Shown here piece after piece: positions 1-8,833 of a DNA stretch of 17,230 bases (within the stretch, counting starts at the first letter, position 1; each line of letters begins with the position of its first letter). The translations under genes and the position numbers were made by a program. The notes below the pieces were generated by a model, which saw only the letters and a program-made list of their open reading frames with translations, was not told the origin of the DNA and did not search any database. Source of the stretch: Hyphochytrium catenoides (taxonomy: Eukaryota; Sar; Hyphochytriomycetes; Hyphochytriales; Hyphochytriaceae); NCBI GenBank assembly GCA_900088475.1, contig FLMG01000761.1, positions 111,673 to 128,902 on the forward strand. The letters run 5' to 3'.

Positions 1-105
1 ATGGGAAAGCGTACTTTGTCCCTCAGCCCTGCCGCTCTCCGTCATTTCTCTTGAGATTCTCTGGCTTCCCTTTTCTTTGGTGGCTGCTTATATTCCTGGA
101 TGTAG

Positions 106-468
106 CAATTCTTTTATAAATGCAAGGAGCTCTTTGAATATCTCGGTATGCGGTATGCTAACTCGAGCTCACTATTGTCGTCAGGTGTCTGTGCCACTGC
201 TGATGCAAACTTTGCTGACGACGGAGAGAGCAAGGCAGACGCTGCTGCGGGAGGAGGAGAGAACGGGGAAGCTGCCTCTTCGAAGGGGCCAACGGCGGAC
301 GAGCTGATTGAAGCAAAGGCTAAGGAGAAAAAGAAGAAGAAGAAGAAACTCTCTAGAAATGAACTGAAGGCCCAGGCCGTAAGGAGACAGCAGCGCACTT
401 TGCGTTGGATTATTGCGGGCGGGAACACCGCGGGAGCCAAGAGAGAGTCGGACACTGAAAGCGACTAA
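106..468 (+). CDS. 3' end of an unidentified gene, lysine-rich acidic-tailed protein (partial)
   Basis: The last exons of a gene that enters from the left edge. The model is join(<106..145, 185..468), with TAA at 466-468. The acceptor ending at 105 (GATGTAG) opens a frame that is stopped just upstream. The 146-184 segment has GTATGC, a TGCTAAC branch site and TCGTCAG, so it looks like a 39-nt intron; being 3n long and free of stops, it could also be retained. The protein end has a short hydrophobic/charged piece (KCKELFEYL), an acidic Ala/Gly-rich linker, a run of seven lysines, then LSRNELKAQAVRRQQRTLRW and an acidic end (ESDTESD). A Lys-rich segment followed by an Asp/Ser/Glu tail recalls the C-terminal extension of EF-3-type ABC-F proteins, but no ABC motif lies in the window, so this is only a suggestion. 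That it is coding is fairly likely; its identity is unknown. Confidence 0.5.
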   Translation, partial: QFFYKCKELFEYLGMRYANSSSLLSSGVCATADANFADDGESKADAAAGGGENGEAASSKGPTADELIEAKAKEKKKKKKKLSRNELKAQAVRRQQRTLRWIIAGGNTAGAKRESDTESD

Positions 469-839
469 TCTTCTAAGGCAGTCAGTCCTTGGCATGTTAT
501 AGAGTATGATAAGGGCGATGTGGGGCATGGGTAACAAGGAGAAGAGCTGAGTAGCGAACCATTAGAAGTGCGAGATCAGGAGAACCGGCTTCCCCAAGAA
601 GCGTTGAAAAGATATTGAAAGATTTAACATTAATTTAAAGGATAAAACAGAGTAAACAGCTAGAGCAATATGTTGAATGAGAGTGGCAGAAGCGAGAGAA
701 GGGATAGAAGGTCAGATGAACAGCTTCCAGGACACTTTCTCCTTGTTGTCCTCTCTCTTTTCTCCGATGTAAAACTTCTCTTTCTCTCTCTTCTCCCTCT
801 CTCTTTTCCTCTTCCTCTCGCTTCTCAATCAGTGACGAA
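469..839. other. convergent 3' spacer
   Basis: Lies between the stop of the + strand gene and the stop of the - strand cyclin, so it should hold both 3' UTRs. It has AT-rich stretches around 620-650 and a CT-rich block at about 745-830 on the + strand. That block is GA-rich on the cyclin sense strand, just after the cyclin stop. I see no coding segment or RNA gene. Confidence 0.6.
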
Positions 840-3384
840 TCAGTGACAGTGAAAGTCAAGCAGTGCCACTTGCTGGTACTTGACAGCAGAATATTTGCGC
901 TGGACGGAGTCCTGCTTCTTATGCATCGACGCTGGACGACTGTTTGATGGAAGCACCAACTCTTGGAGGTCTGCTATACAATTATCTAGATCCTTGAGCT
1001 GATAGCGGGAGCACTCCGCGAGCGCTGCGTCCTAGAAGTGTGGAAAAACTTGGTCAATACAGAGTTCGCCAGTAGACCTTGTGTCATTCTTTCACTTCTT
1101 TTTTCTCTCTTGGAGCACATCGCTTCCTCAGATATCCCGCAGGTAGTTCTCTGTCATCCTCTTCCCGTAACTCAACCTGATCCGAGTCATCTAGTGGGAG
1201 TCTTCTACCCTTGGCGCTTCTATGGTTCACCACTTGTGAAGGCTCTGATCCCCCTGAATCACTCTATTGCTGCCCAGCTCGCTGCTCTCTTTTCCGGTCG
1301 CCTAGACTTACCCATGGCTCACTCTCTCCCAGGAGCTTTCTGGCGAGATAGGCGGACGAAGCAGCTAGTGCAGAGGGCAGATAGTCCATCATATGGCTCT
1401 CGATAAGCGTCATCTCGCAGAGGTAGTGTGCCAGAGCTCTGACCTTTTCTTCTCTCATCCCGTCCACTCCCCTGTTCTCCGAAAGAGAGACAGCGCGAAG
1501 GAAGCGGTTGAGAAAGTAAAGTGGCGAGGCAACAGTGACCTTGAAGTTCAAATTCTTCAGGATCTCCTCTTCCATGTCCAGAATGTTCTGGGCAGAGTAG
1601 GCTTTGTCCGTGATGTATACAAGGTCACTGAGCTCCGGCGGATAGATTTCTTCGTACTTTGAAGCAACCAGCAGAGCTGTGACTCCTACCAGTTGCAGCT
1701 GTTCTTGGGGCACTTCCACACGGGCGAGGAAGCGATCTATGAGGTTTACAGTGAGAAAGAGTGTCTCATCTTCCATCTTGAACTTTGAATGTACATCTAT
1801 CAGCCAATCCACGAGGATGAGGCGCTTTCGAGGCGTGATCTCAGGTTGAAGATCCATATAAGCGGAGGAGAGACGTTCTCTAGTCTGTGGAGAGAGCAAG
1901 GCAAATGGGAAAATGAGCGAAGAGAATGAAAGGGAGGGACAGACCAAGAGAGAGACGTGTACACAATGGAAGCAATTACGTTGAGAGAGCTTGCGAAAGA
2001 CGGCGAAAACGATGAGATGGCACGCAAGAAGCAGTTTTTAACCCTGGGGTAGAAGAGAGGAGGAGGATAAAGATGTCTGATGAAGTGTGCAAGCCGCAGC
2101 TGTGCCTTAGGAATAGCACCTTCCTCCATGTGAGAGCATGTGAGATAGGCCATAGCAGTTGTAAACGATATCGAAGACTTCTCGACTCATAAAAAGAGAG
2201 AGAGTGAGAGAGAGAAAAGGTCGAGAGGATATTGATAGAGAATGAGGACAGCGCCTCGTAGAGAGCAGGAGAAAGAAAGAGCAAGTGCTTCCTACCTCGA
2301 GCTCCCGATAGTTAGCGTCAATGTCGTCAATGTACTCTGGGGCCATCAGAGGGTCATCATACATTACATCTCGTTGTATGTGTCTCTCTCTTCTGTGCTC
2401 ACTTTCCCGCTCCTCCTCTTCCCACAAGGGGACTGGGCTTATGAGCATCGCATCCACAGCCTCAAAAGGAGAAGACTCTTCCTCTTGTACAAAGTCCTCT
2501 TCTTCCTCCTCTTTTGTGGGTATGGGATCCTCTAAGAGTCGAAGTATATCTCGATCTCTCTCGTCCAACCAGCTGGGAGCCTCGTCCTCGCTCTCTCTTC
2601 GTCTGCTCTCGTCTCTCACTCTGTCCATTTCGTTGATGTCTCTGCAGGTGCCCTGAAGATGGATGTTAACGGTCTTAGAGAGAGAAAGGAAGAAGATTGA
2701 GGCGTAGCAGGAAGGGCTGGACCAGAAACAAATGTTCTATGAACAGCTGAGAAAAGCTAGAGAAGGAGCCAGTGAGGAAACGGGGGAGGAGGAAATAATG
2801 CTTTAAGGGAAAGAGAGAAGGTGTTTTTCTTTCTTATCAACGAACGATTCACAAGAGATTGTACTAGAGACGACGATACAAAGGAGCAAGAAAAAAAAAG
2901 AAGAGGAAGAGAGAGAGAGAGAGAGTCGGGTTGAGCTAACGGTCAAGGAGAGTTAACAGGGAAGCAAAGTGTTTGCATGAGATAGAAGACAGATGTCTAA
3001 CCTCTGAAAGCGGAGCCTTCGCATGTCTCTCTTGAGGTTGAGAGACAACATTTGTCATGTCGCCCAGGATATTCCTCTTAAACCCAGGTTTTCCATGCTG
3101 AGAGAAAGAGAGAGAGCCCTTCACGGTGTCTCCCTTTCTTTTCAATAAGCCCCCTCTCTCTTGCAGCTTAGTGCTCATAAGGCCGACATTGTGGTTCTCA
3201 TCCTGAGGACCGGGGTCCTGATGCAATAGAGAAGACGTGAAGAAAGAGAGTCAGAAAAAAAGAGAGAGGAAGAGACAGAAAGGAAAGAGGTGCACGAGTG
3301 TATGAGAGGGTTAAATGAGAGAGCCAAAGAACTTGGAGAGATTATCTCCCCCAGCAGCCTCCTTACCCGATAGACGAAGGCCAT
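840..3384 (-). CDS. CYCB: B-type mitotic cyclin, five exons
   Basis: Model: complement(join(840..1031, 1312..1884, 2296..2652, 3002..3217, 3367..3384)), 451 aa, all junctions phase 0. The regulatory subunit of a cyclin-dependent kinase that drives entry into mitosis. Exon 1 encodes only MAFVYR. Exon 2 has a destruction box, RNILGDMTN (residues 54-62; pattern RxxLxxxxN), the APC/C degradation signal. Exon 3 is acidic and ends at the first cyclin-box helix (PEYIDDIDANYRELE). Exon 4 carries the N cyclin fold (LVDWLIDVHSKF, LVASKYEEIYPPE) and much of the C fold (HYLCEMTLIESHMMDYLPS). Exon 5 completes the C fold (QRKYSAVKYQQVAL) and ends at TGA 840-842. Donors are GTAAGG, GTTAGA, GTAGGA and GTAAGT. 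The acceptor of exon 3 could also be 9 nt further on (2643), still in frame. The start is the first ATG in its frame. Cyclin assignment is nearly certain; B-type is favoured by the D-box form and the C-fold motif. Confidence 0.93.
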
Positions 3385-3524
3385 AATGGACGGCTTTAGC
3401 TGCTGCCGGATGACAATGGAAGGTCCTTGGCAAGTGCGGGAGCCAGGAAGGAGAAACAATTGAGAGGGGAGACCGGACTGTGTGCTGTTTGTTGCCTGGT
3501 CGTCTGCTGCTCTTCAGCGCACAC

Positions 3525-4207
3525 TCAGCAAGACAGAGAAGCTTTTTGAGAGTGATGCCCTCGTCCTCCGCTGATCTTTCTCTCTTGATGAAGCGTCGAC
3601 CGCGCGTATATCAATCGGTTGAACTCCTGGCTTCGTTCTTGAGAGGAAGAGGACAAGTCTGGCGAAGAAGCGGCATCTCCCTCGCCACTGAGGTTAAATT
3701 CTCCCACGCTCTCTCCCTTTCTGTCTCATTCTTGGCGCAAAATCGCGGCAGTTTCTCTCCGCTCGTACTGGCAGAAGAGAGAGAGAGAGAGAGAGAGGGT
3801 GCAGATACCCTACGTACAGTTGGATCAGACAAGCCATAAAAGTATTTTTTCACCGAGAGAGAGGGAGAGAGAGAGACAGAGAAAAAGAGAGAGAGAGAGA
3901 CAGAGGTGGAGAGAGAATATTGACGACAGAGATGACAGCATGTCAGAGTGCAGGAGAGAAGAGAGATGAGGTGCAAAGGGGGCATAATGGAACAACGAAC
4001 GGCAAAGCCAAAGGCAACAAGCAGAAGAGAGAGATGACCCAGAGAGACAGACATACACAGCCGCTCCAGATCCGAGCCAGAGGGGAGGAGGAGGGTAGGA
4101 AGACACGCCAAAGGACCGGCAGAGACGAGAGAGAGGGAGAGAGAGACTAAGAGCGAGAGCGAAAGAGACAAGCAGCGAGAGCGATGAATGGAGCGAGAGA
4201 GCAGAAT

Positions 4208-4244
<37 letters not shown>

Positions 4245-4438
4245 AAGAGAGAGAGAAAGGCAGAAAGAGAGAGAGAGAAAGAGAGCAGAGAGGCAAGAAG
4301 ATCCACAGCTTCAGGTTTCCCGCGCTTTTCCCTCCGTCGGAGCTGTCCGCTGAAGAGCCCAACCTTTCTGATCGTTACCCATACATAAGCCGGATACCTA
4401 CGGCTTATATACGTAAAACCAGTGGTCTGAGAAGACAT
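3525..4438 (-). CDS. possible two-exon gene upstream of cyclin (weak)
   Basis: A tentative model on the - strand. The first exon starts at ATG 4438 and runs 14 codons to an AG|GTATCC donor. The last exon begins after the acceptor TTTAACCTCAG (about 3689) and ends at TGA 3525-3527. The two join in phase (AG plus T) and give about 67 aa, with a Ser/Asp-rich middle (SSPDLSSSSQERS) and a basic C-terminus. The intron between them would be CT-rich on the sense strand like most introns here. I recognise no family, and the opposite strand is also open in both exons. It might instead be 5' UTR of the cyclin transcript or nothing. Confidence 0.2.
3732..3742. promoter_or_regulatory. E2F/DP-like site upstream of the cyclin gene
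   Basis: TTGGCGCAAAA, close to the near-palindromic E2F consensus TTTSGCGCSAAA. It lies about 350 nt upstream of the cyclin start codon. E2F-DP factors control cell-cycle genes in animals, plants and many protists, so the position makes sense. It is a short motif in one copy and could be chance. Confidence 0.35.
3777..3797. repeat. (GA)n microsatellite
   Basis: About ten GA units, about 390 nt upstream of the cyclin start. Confidence 0.85.
4211..4240. repeat. (GA)15 microsatellite
   Basis: Thirty uninterrupted bases of GA inside a longer purine tract (about 4120-4290). Confidence 0.9.
4385..4408. repeat. perfect 8-bp inverted repeat with 8-nt loop
   Basis: ATAAGCCG, then GATACCTA, then CGGCTTAT. 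A stem-loop of either strand's transcript is possible. It lies inside an open segment readable on both strands. Its function is unknown. Confidence 0.6.
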
Positions 4439-4529
4439 CACCCAAACCTACGCCGCCCTTGAATCCCTTGCTGATCGCACTTGGGAGCTAGTGTAACGTC
4501 CAGACTGGTTTTGAATTTTGAGCCGTTAG

Positions 4530-4668
4530 AAAGAGGGCAGAGTCCGCAAAGCAAATGCTGTAACAGCTGTTAAAGGGCTTGAAAAGGCTTTTTCTCGCAT
4601 TGAACGATGGCGGAGTTCTGATCTGGTACGACTGCTTTAAGCTCCTGTAGCTCTGCCTTTAGCGTAGA
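4530..4668. other. candidate terminal exon, open and protein-like on both strands
   Basis: On the - strand an acceptor (TTTACAG, ending at 4669) is followed by 32 sense codons and TAA at 4570-4572. The peptide contains LKAELQELKAVVP, which looks like a coiled coil. On the + strand an acceptor-like GCCGTTAG (ending at 4529) opens 36 sense codons to TAA at 4638-4640, with VKGLEKAFSRIERW, a basic amphipathic helix. The two overlap in antisense, so at most one is likely real. On the - strand an upstream partner could be the exon starting ATG 5059 (MENDRHEER, then GTGCCC), which joins in phase. No family is recognised. Confidence 0.25.
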
Positions 4669-5364
4669 CTGTAAAGAGCAAATTTGGACGAAGGGTTACA
4701 TTTCGCGTTTGATGGTCTTCTTGACCTTTTCACTACGAGCGCTCTGTCTGTCTGTCTGCCTGTGTTTTCCTATGTGTCTTTCTCTCTCTCTCTCTTTCTC
4801 TCCCTCTTTCTACTTTCTCTCTCTTTTTCTCTCTCCTTGCCGCTCGTTCTCTTTCTGTTTTCCCACTGCTTGATCTAACATCCTCCTCTCTTTCTCTCTC
4901 ACTCTTTCTCTCTCTCCCTCTCGCTCTGTCTCTCTCTCTCTCAGCTCCCACGCTCTTGTTGAACTCTCCTTTCCTCTGCATACACTACTCTCTCTCACTG
5001 CTGGCTTTTCTCACTCTTCTTCCTCTCAGGGCACTCTTTCCTCATGTCTGTCATTCTCCATAGCAGTCTTGAATCCATCAGCTGCCTCAGTAGGACTCTA
5101 AGCCTCGCCCTTCACCACCCACGAAGCGATCCGATAAGCTCTTGCTAGCCGGAGAGACCTTCTGAGGCAGACATTGAGGGCACAGACGGAGAGGCAAGAG
5201 AATCGTTACATCGCTAGAGAAGGGAAGTCATCGGGCGCTGCATATCCTGACCGGGTTAGATAGACACTGACGGCGGTCAATGGCTCATCAGTAGCAGGTC
5301 CGAAGTGCTAAGCAACAGAAGAGGGCAACGCCTTCAGGAGGCTCAATAAATAGCGAATAAGAAG
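4669..5364. other. spacer upstream of the KCTD-type gene
   Basis: CT-rich on the + strand from about 4777 to 5030. From 5040 to 5364 it has ordinary composition with many stops. It probably contains the promoter and leader of the + strand KCTD-type gene starting at 5365. A weak - strand exon candidate (ATG 5059) is mentioned with the previous region. I see no RNA gene. Confidence 0.5.
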
Positions 5365-5751
5365 ATGAGTTCAGCCTTCACTCCTTTCGACTCCAGGTAG
5401 AGCGGTGGCTCCTAGCAGAGTCTCTTCTTTGTCCTCTTTCCTGGGCACTTCATCCTCAACTATTCTTTCCCCTCTTGTTTCCTTACATCTCCTCCTCTAT
5501 ATCTGCCCCTCGCTCACGCTCTGCGGCTGTGGCGTTTTTCTCTGTCATTGATATCTAGAACTTCCTCTTCTTTGATATCAAGCAGCCCCACGTGACTTAG
5601 CCCTATGTTCTCGCCTCTTTGGCTTAGAGAGTCTTTTGTCCGAGAATGGGAGAAGGTGAAACACGCCCAACACCAAGTAAGAATGGGATACAAGTCATAG
5701 ACATAGAGATTGAACGATTGCGACAGAGGACTGACGGAAGTGGGGCAGAAG

Positions 5752-5794
<43 letters not shown>

Positions 5795-6943
5795 GGAGCA
5801 CAGAGAGAGAGAGCGAGAGAGAGAGAGAGAGAAGAGAAAGAAGAAGAAGAAGAGACAAGGGAGCTATCAGGAGGAGAAATGGGTCCGGAAACTTTGGGAG
5901 CTAACGGCTCTTGGCTTCTCTTCTCTGTGGAAGATTGAAGAGGAGAAGCTTGCTCTGACGAAGGGGTGGCGAAAGATAGAATTGACACATAAAAAGCTTC
6001 AAGATGAGCGAGCACGGTTGGCCTCTACTGTCCAAATCTTCTCGGTCCATCTGATATTCTGCTCTTTCTTCATGATGCTCTCCTGCTCGTATGTTACCTG
6101 CCTTTGTCTCTCTCGTCCCTTTGACTTCGTCTCGTTCCAGGTCTCTCCTCCCTCATCAAGGGATTCTTGTCCTTTGCTGCTAACTTTCTCTTTCTCTGTA
6201 GCTTTTGCTGCCAATCCACTCTCAATGTCTGCCTTTCTACAATGGACCTCGCTCGCGTTGTCCTCCCAGCATCTCTCACGACAGCCTTTGACATTCATCG
6301 CTATCTTTGTTTCAGCTTCGAAGACGAGGTTCAGAGAGAGTTGCACTTCCTTCCTCCTCATACAAAGGTTGAAATGAATGTGGGAGGACAGGTAGGCTCC
6401 TGGGACGCCTCCTCTCTTTTCTTGCTCTCTCAGTTCTCTATTCCTCTCTCCCTCTGCCTATGTGCCTCTATCACTCGCTCTCTCTCTCTGGACAGTGGAC
6501 CTCACCTTTCCTCTTCACAGCTTCTACTTGCTGCAGTCTGCCTCCTTCCCTTCTGCTCGCCTTGTGCCTGAAGCTTAGAGCACGATTTGTCACAAGTCTC
6601 CCTTGGCACCCGAGAGGCTCCTTTTTAAAGCATCCTCTTCCTTCCTGTCGTCTTGCTGCCTATTCTCTCTCTTGAGGAACGGGATTCTTACTGAACTTGT
6701 TAGGTGTTTGTATCAACGGTCGACATTCTTTCTCGGGATCGCTTCTCTCTACTGGCTCTGCTCTGCACGGAGAATTGTCCCATCGAACGAGACTCAAGCT
6801 CCGGGTGCTACTTCTTTGACCGCGATTGGTAAGCACTATAGATCACTAGAGAGAATAGAGGATAACACCTTGGAGAGAGGAGAAGACCTACCCAAGCGGG
6901 AGCGACCCAGCAGAGACTAGAAACGAAGAAAGAAAGAAAAAAA

Positions 6944-6980
<37 letters not shown>

Positions 6981-7845
6981 CAAGAGGTATAGAGATGAGG
7001 GGGCATGCAGTAGGCCAGAAGTGGGTCCCAGCACGACCAACAAATGGCGAGCACCGCAATCAAAAAGAGTCAAGGAACAAGCAATAGAAGACAGAAACTG
7101 AGGCCGAATGCCGGAGAAGAAGAGAGAGATGATCGAGAGGAGACTAGTCAAAGGGGCAAGACTGCTAAGCCCCTCTCCTCTCTCGCTCCAGGTACATTTT
7201 CCGTTACATTATGCAGTTCTTACAGGACAAGTCTCTGCCAGATTCAATGGAGACACTTAGAGAGCTGTACGGATCCGAACTCGGCGTCGTCTCTTATAAC
7301 CTCTTTCCCGCTACTCCCACGACCAACTGACTTTGGCTTCCTCGATTTTTCTCTCTTGGGTCTACTCTGTGTTCTTGTTAAGAAGGCTACAGTGACTCTT
7401 TCTTATGCACTGTGTGTCTTTCTATCTCCTCTCCCTCTGTCTCTCTTTTTTATCTCTTCTTCGTACTCCGTTTAGCCTAAGATATCGTCCACCAGGTACT
7501 TTGAAGCAAGCTTCTTTCGGATCGGGTTGCTGCGTCACGCCATAGAGAGACGGTAAGTGCGCCAGTACATTGAGGCCTCCATGTTACCGGTAGGAAAGAA
7601 AGAGAGAAGAGAGAGCTGAAGGGGCCGTCTTTCTCACGATGACGAGTGAAGTCTAGCCTTCTCACTCTATCCCTCGTCTTTATGTCAGTCTCTTGGACTT
7701 AGGCCAGGGAGAGCTTACGGACTTCAGTTACTTCGATGACTTCACAAAGCGAGATGCTGCCTCTGTCAGGCCCGAGAAAGCGGTAGGAGGAAGTGGGAAG
7801 GGCAGCTCCGCTAAGGGAAAAGGCGAAGAGAGACTCAGTTGCTAA
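5365..7845 (+). CDS. KCTD-type BTB/T1-domain protein with N-terminal coiled coil, eight exons
   Basis: Model: join(5365..5396, 5628..5676, 5934..6016, 6316..6391, 6704..6828, 7192..7266, 7496..7552, 7689..7845), 217 aa. Exons 2-4 give a charged helix (about residues 12-65, for example KKLQDERARFEDEVQREL). Exons 4-7 give a full potassium-channel-tetramerisation-type BTB fold (about 73-165): VEMNVGGQ, FVSTVDILSRDRF, GCYFFDRDW, YIMQFLQDKSLP and LRELYFEASFFRIGLLRHAI. Such proteins without a channel oligomerise and often act as cullin-3 adaptors; here that role is inferred. The C-terminus is Gly/Ser/Lys-rich. Motifs rejoin cleanly across all introns. Weak points are the exon 2 acceptor (an in-frame alternative at 5600|5601 adds nine residues), donors GTTGGC (6017) and GTACGG (7267), and the exon 4 acceptor. 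The ATG has A at -3. Confidence 0.88.
5754..5792. repeat. (GA)n microsatellite in an intron of the KCTD-type gene
   Basis: About 19 GA units followed by further purine-rich sequence to about 5858, inside intron 2. It is purine-rich on the sense strand, unlike most introns in the window. Confidence 0.9.
6951..6977. repeat. (GA)n microsatellite in an intron of the KCTD-type gene
   Basis: About 13 GA units preceded by an A-rich AAAGAAAG stretch, in intron 5. Sense-strand purine tract. Confidence 0.9.
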
Positions 7846-8833
7846 TGATAATTTATTTATTATCTCGAGAATTTGTTGGTTCCCTCATCAGCTCAGTGGA
7901 TAGAAAACGTACCTAGCTGCTCCCGTCTCCGCCCATCTTCTGCTCGGTTCCTTAGTCCCTAGCTCCTGCAGAAAATGTCTTGTTGCAGGCCGTCGACATT
8001 GCTGGCTATCCTGTCTCGCCGTGATCTGCGTTAAACCCATACATCAGGAGCCAAGTGACACCTGGCGTGTCATCGCAGTGTGCCCTTTCCTTCTCGCTGT
8101 CTCTCATGAGCAGCGCCTGGCTGAGGTTCATGCAGCTGACGCTGTCGTTTCGTCCGCTTATTGACCTTTGTCCCATCCTCTGCAGCACTAACAGTGGAGA
8201 GAAGCTTTCTTAGTAGAAATAATGCAGTGTCTTCCTGCTCCTCCTCTTCCCTCAGGAGTGACAGAGCCTAAGCGGTGGCCGAAAAGTCTTGCCCAGTCGA
8301 TCAACCGCTTCAAATAGCCGCTAACCGAATACTATTCAAGGCGTTTTGACCGTTAGCAGGCGTTTGTCAATACGTTAACGGCTATGGAGGTGGATACGGC
8401 CCGGAAGATGGGATGAGAATCTTTTTCTCTCTCGATTGTTGAGGTTGGCCGAGCTCTTTCTTCTCTCCTCTCTCTTTCACGTCTTCTTCCTCTTATCAGT
8501 TCTCTCTTTCTTCTCTCTCCTGGATGAGTGTTTGACACTCCTCCTTCTCTTCCCTTGCTCATGCGCTTCGTCTCCCTCTTGCTCTTGCTCTCTTTCTCTC
8601 CGCTTGATGTTGCTCTCTCCTCCTCTCCTGTCAGATTGTCAGGAGCTTGTTTCCTAAACCTTCCACCTCGGCAAACCTAGCATCCGCGTTCTTGTCCCGT
8701 GACAACACGACCAGGAAAACAGGCGCTTCTCTCGCAGTGAGGCCTTCCTAACTCATTCCTCTCTTTCTGTGTGCACGTTACTCTGAAGTTAGTAGCAGCT
8801 TTTCTCTCATTCGCTTGCTATCTGGACACCGTC
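7846..8833. other. spacer between the KCTD-type and GNAT-PhzF genes
   Basis: It begins with an AT-rich segment just after the KCTD stop (ATAATTTATTTATTATC, 7848-7864), a likely 3' UTR. The rest probably holds the promoter and leader of the downstream gene, with CT-rich sequence at about 8440-8640. A - strand exon is conceivable at 8006-8179: acceptor GTGCTGCAG after a TACTAAG branch-like site, then 57 sense codons and a stop. No family is recognised and I give it little weight. Confidence 0.5.
8314..8385. promoter_or_regulatory. imperfect inverted repeat upstream of the GNAT-PhzF gene
   Basis: ATAGCCGCTAAC at 8314-8325 faces GTTAACGGCTAT at 8374-8385, 11 of 12 bases pairing. Nested inside are GCTAACCG (8320-8327) and ACCGTTAGC (8349-8357). 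The repeated TAACNG/CNGTTA cores resemble Myb-type binding sites. It lies about 450 nt upstream of the ATG. A regulatory role is inference. Confidence 0.3.

Larger units (their letters stand above)
3385..4529. other. region upstream of the cyclin gene, coding content unresolved
   Basis: Dominated by purine tracts on the + strand (3777-3797, 3855-3915, 4120-4290), that is, CT-rich on the cyclin sense strand. Islands of ordinary composition at 3480-3720 and 4300-4480 are open on both strands. On + there is an ATG at 3555 followed by about 45 sense codons up to a GTTAAA donor-like site, and an open stretch 4309-4461 ending in TGA. On - there is the candidate two-exon gene listed separately. I cannot decide which, if any, is expressed. 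Part of this must hold the cyclin promoter and leader. Confidence 0.5.

Noticed and set aside
2107-2200. A - strand stretch reading REVFDIVYNCY between cyclin exons 3 and 4
   Set aside because: Joining exon 3 (YRELE) directly to exon 4 (TRERLSSAYM) is in phase and gives the normal cyclin spacing; the extra piece would lengthen the first helix region and lacks a good donor.
4184-4388. Long Arg/Glu-repeat open frames and their Ser/Leu mirror frames
   Set aside because: They are produced by GA/CT microsatellites, which have no stop codon in most frames. The same holds for frames at 4733-4998, 5710-5904, 13421-13677 and 16492-16783.
7865-7960. tRNA-like A-box match (AGCTCAGTGGATAG) with GGTTCCTTAGTCC downstream
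   Set aside because: The D-arm does not pair, the second box lacks the conserved A, and no cloverleaf can be folded.
8771-8833. N-terminal extension of the acetyltransferase resembling a signal peptide
   Set aside because: It would need a GTG start; the first ATG in frame is at 8834 and has good context.
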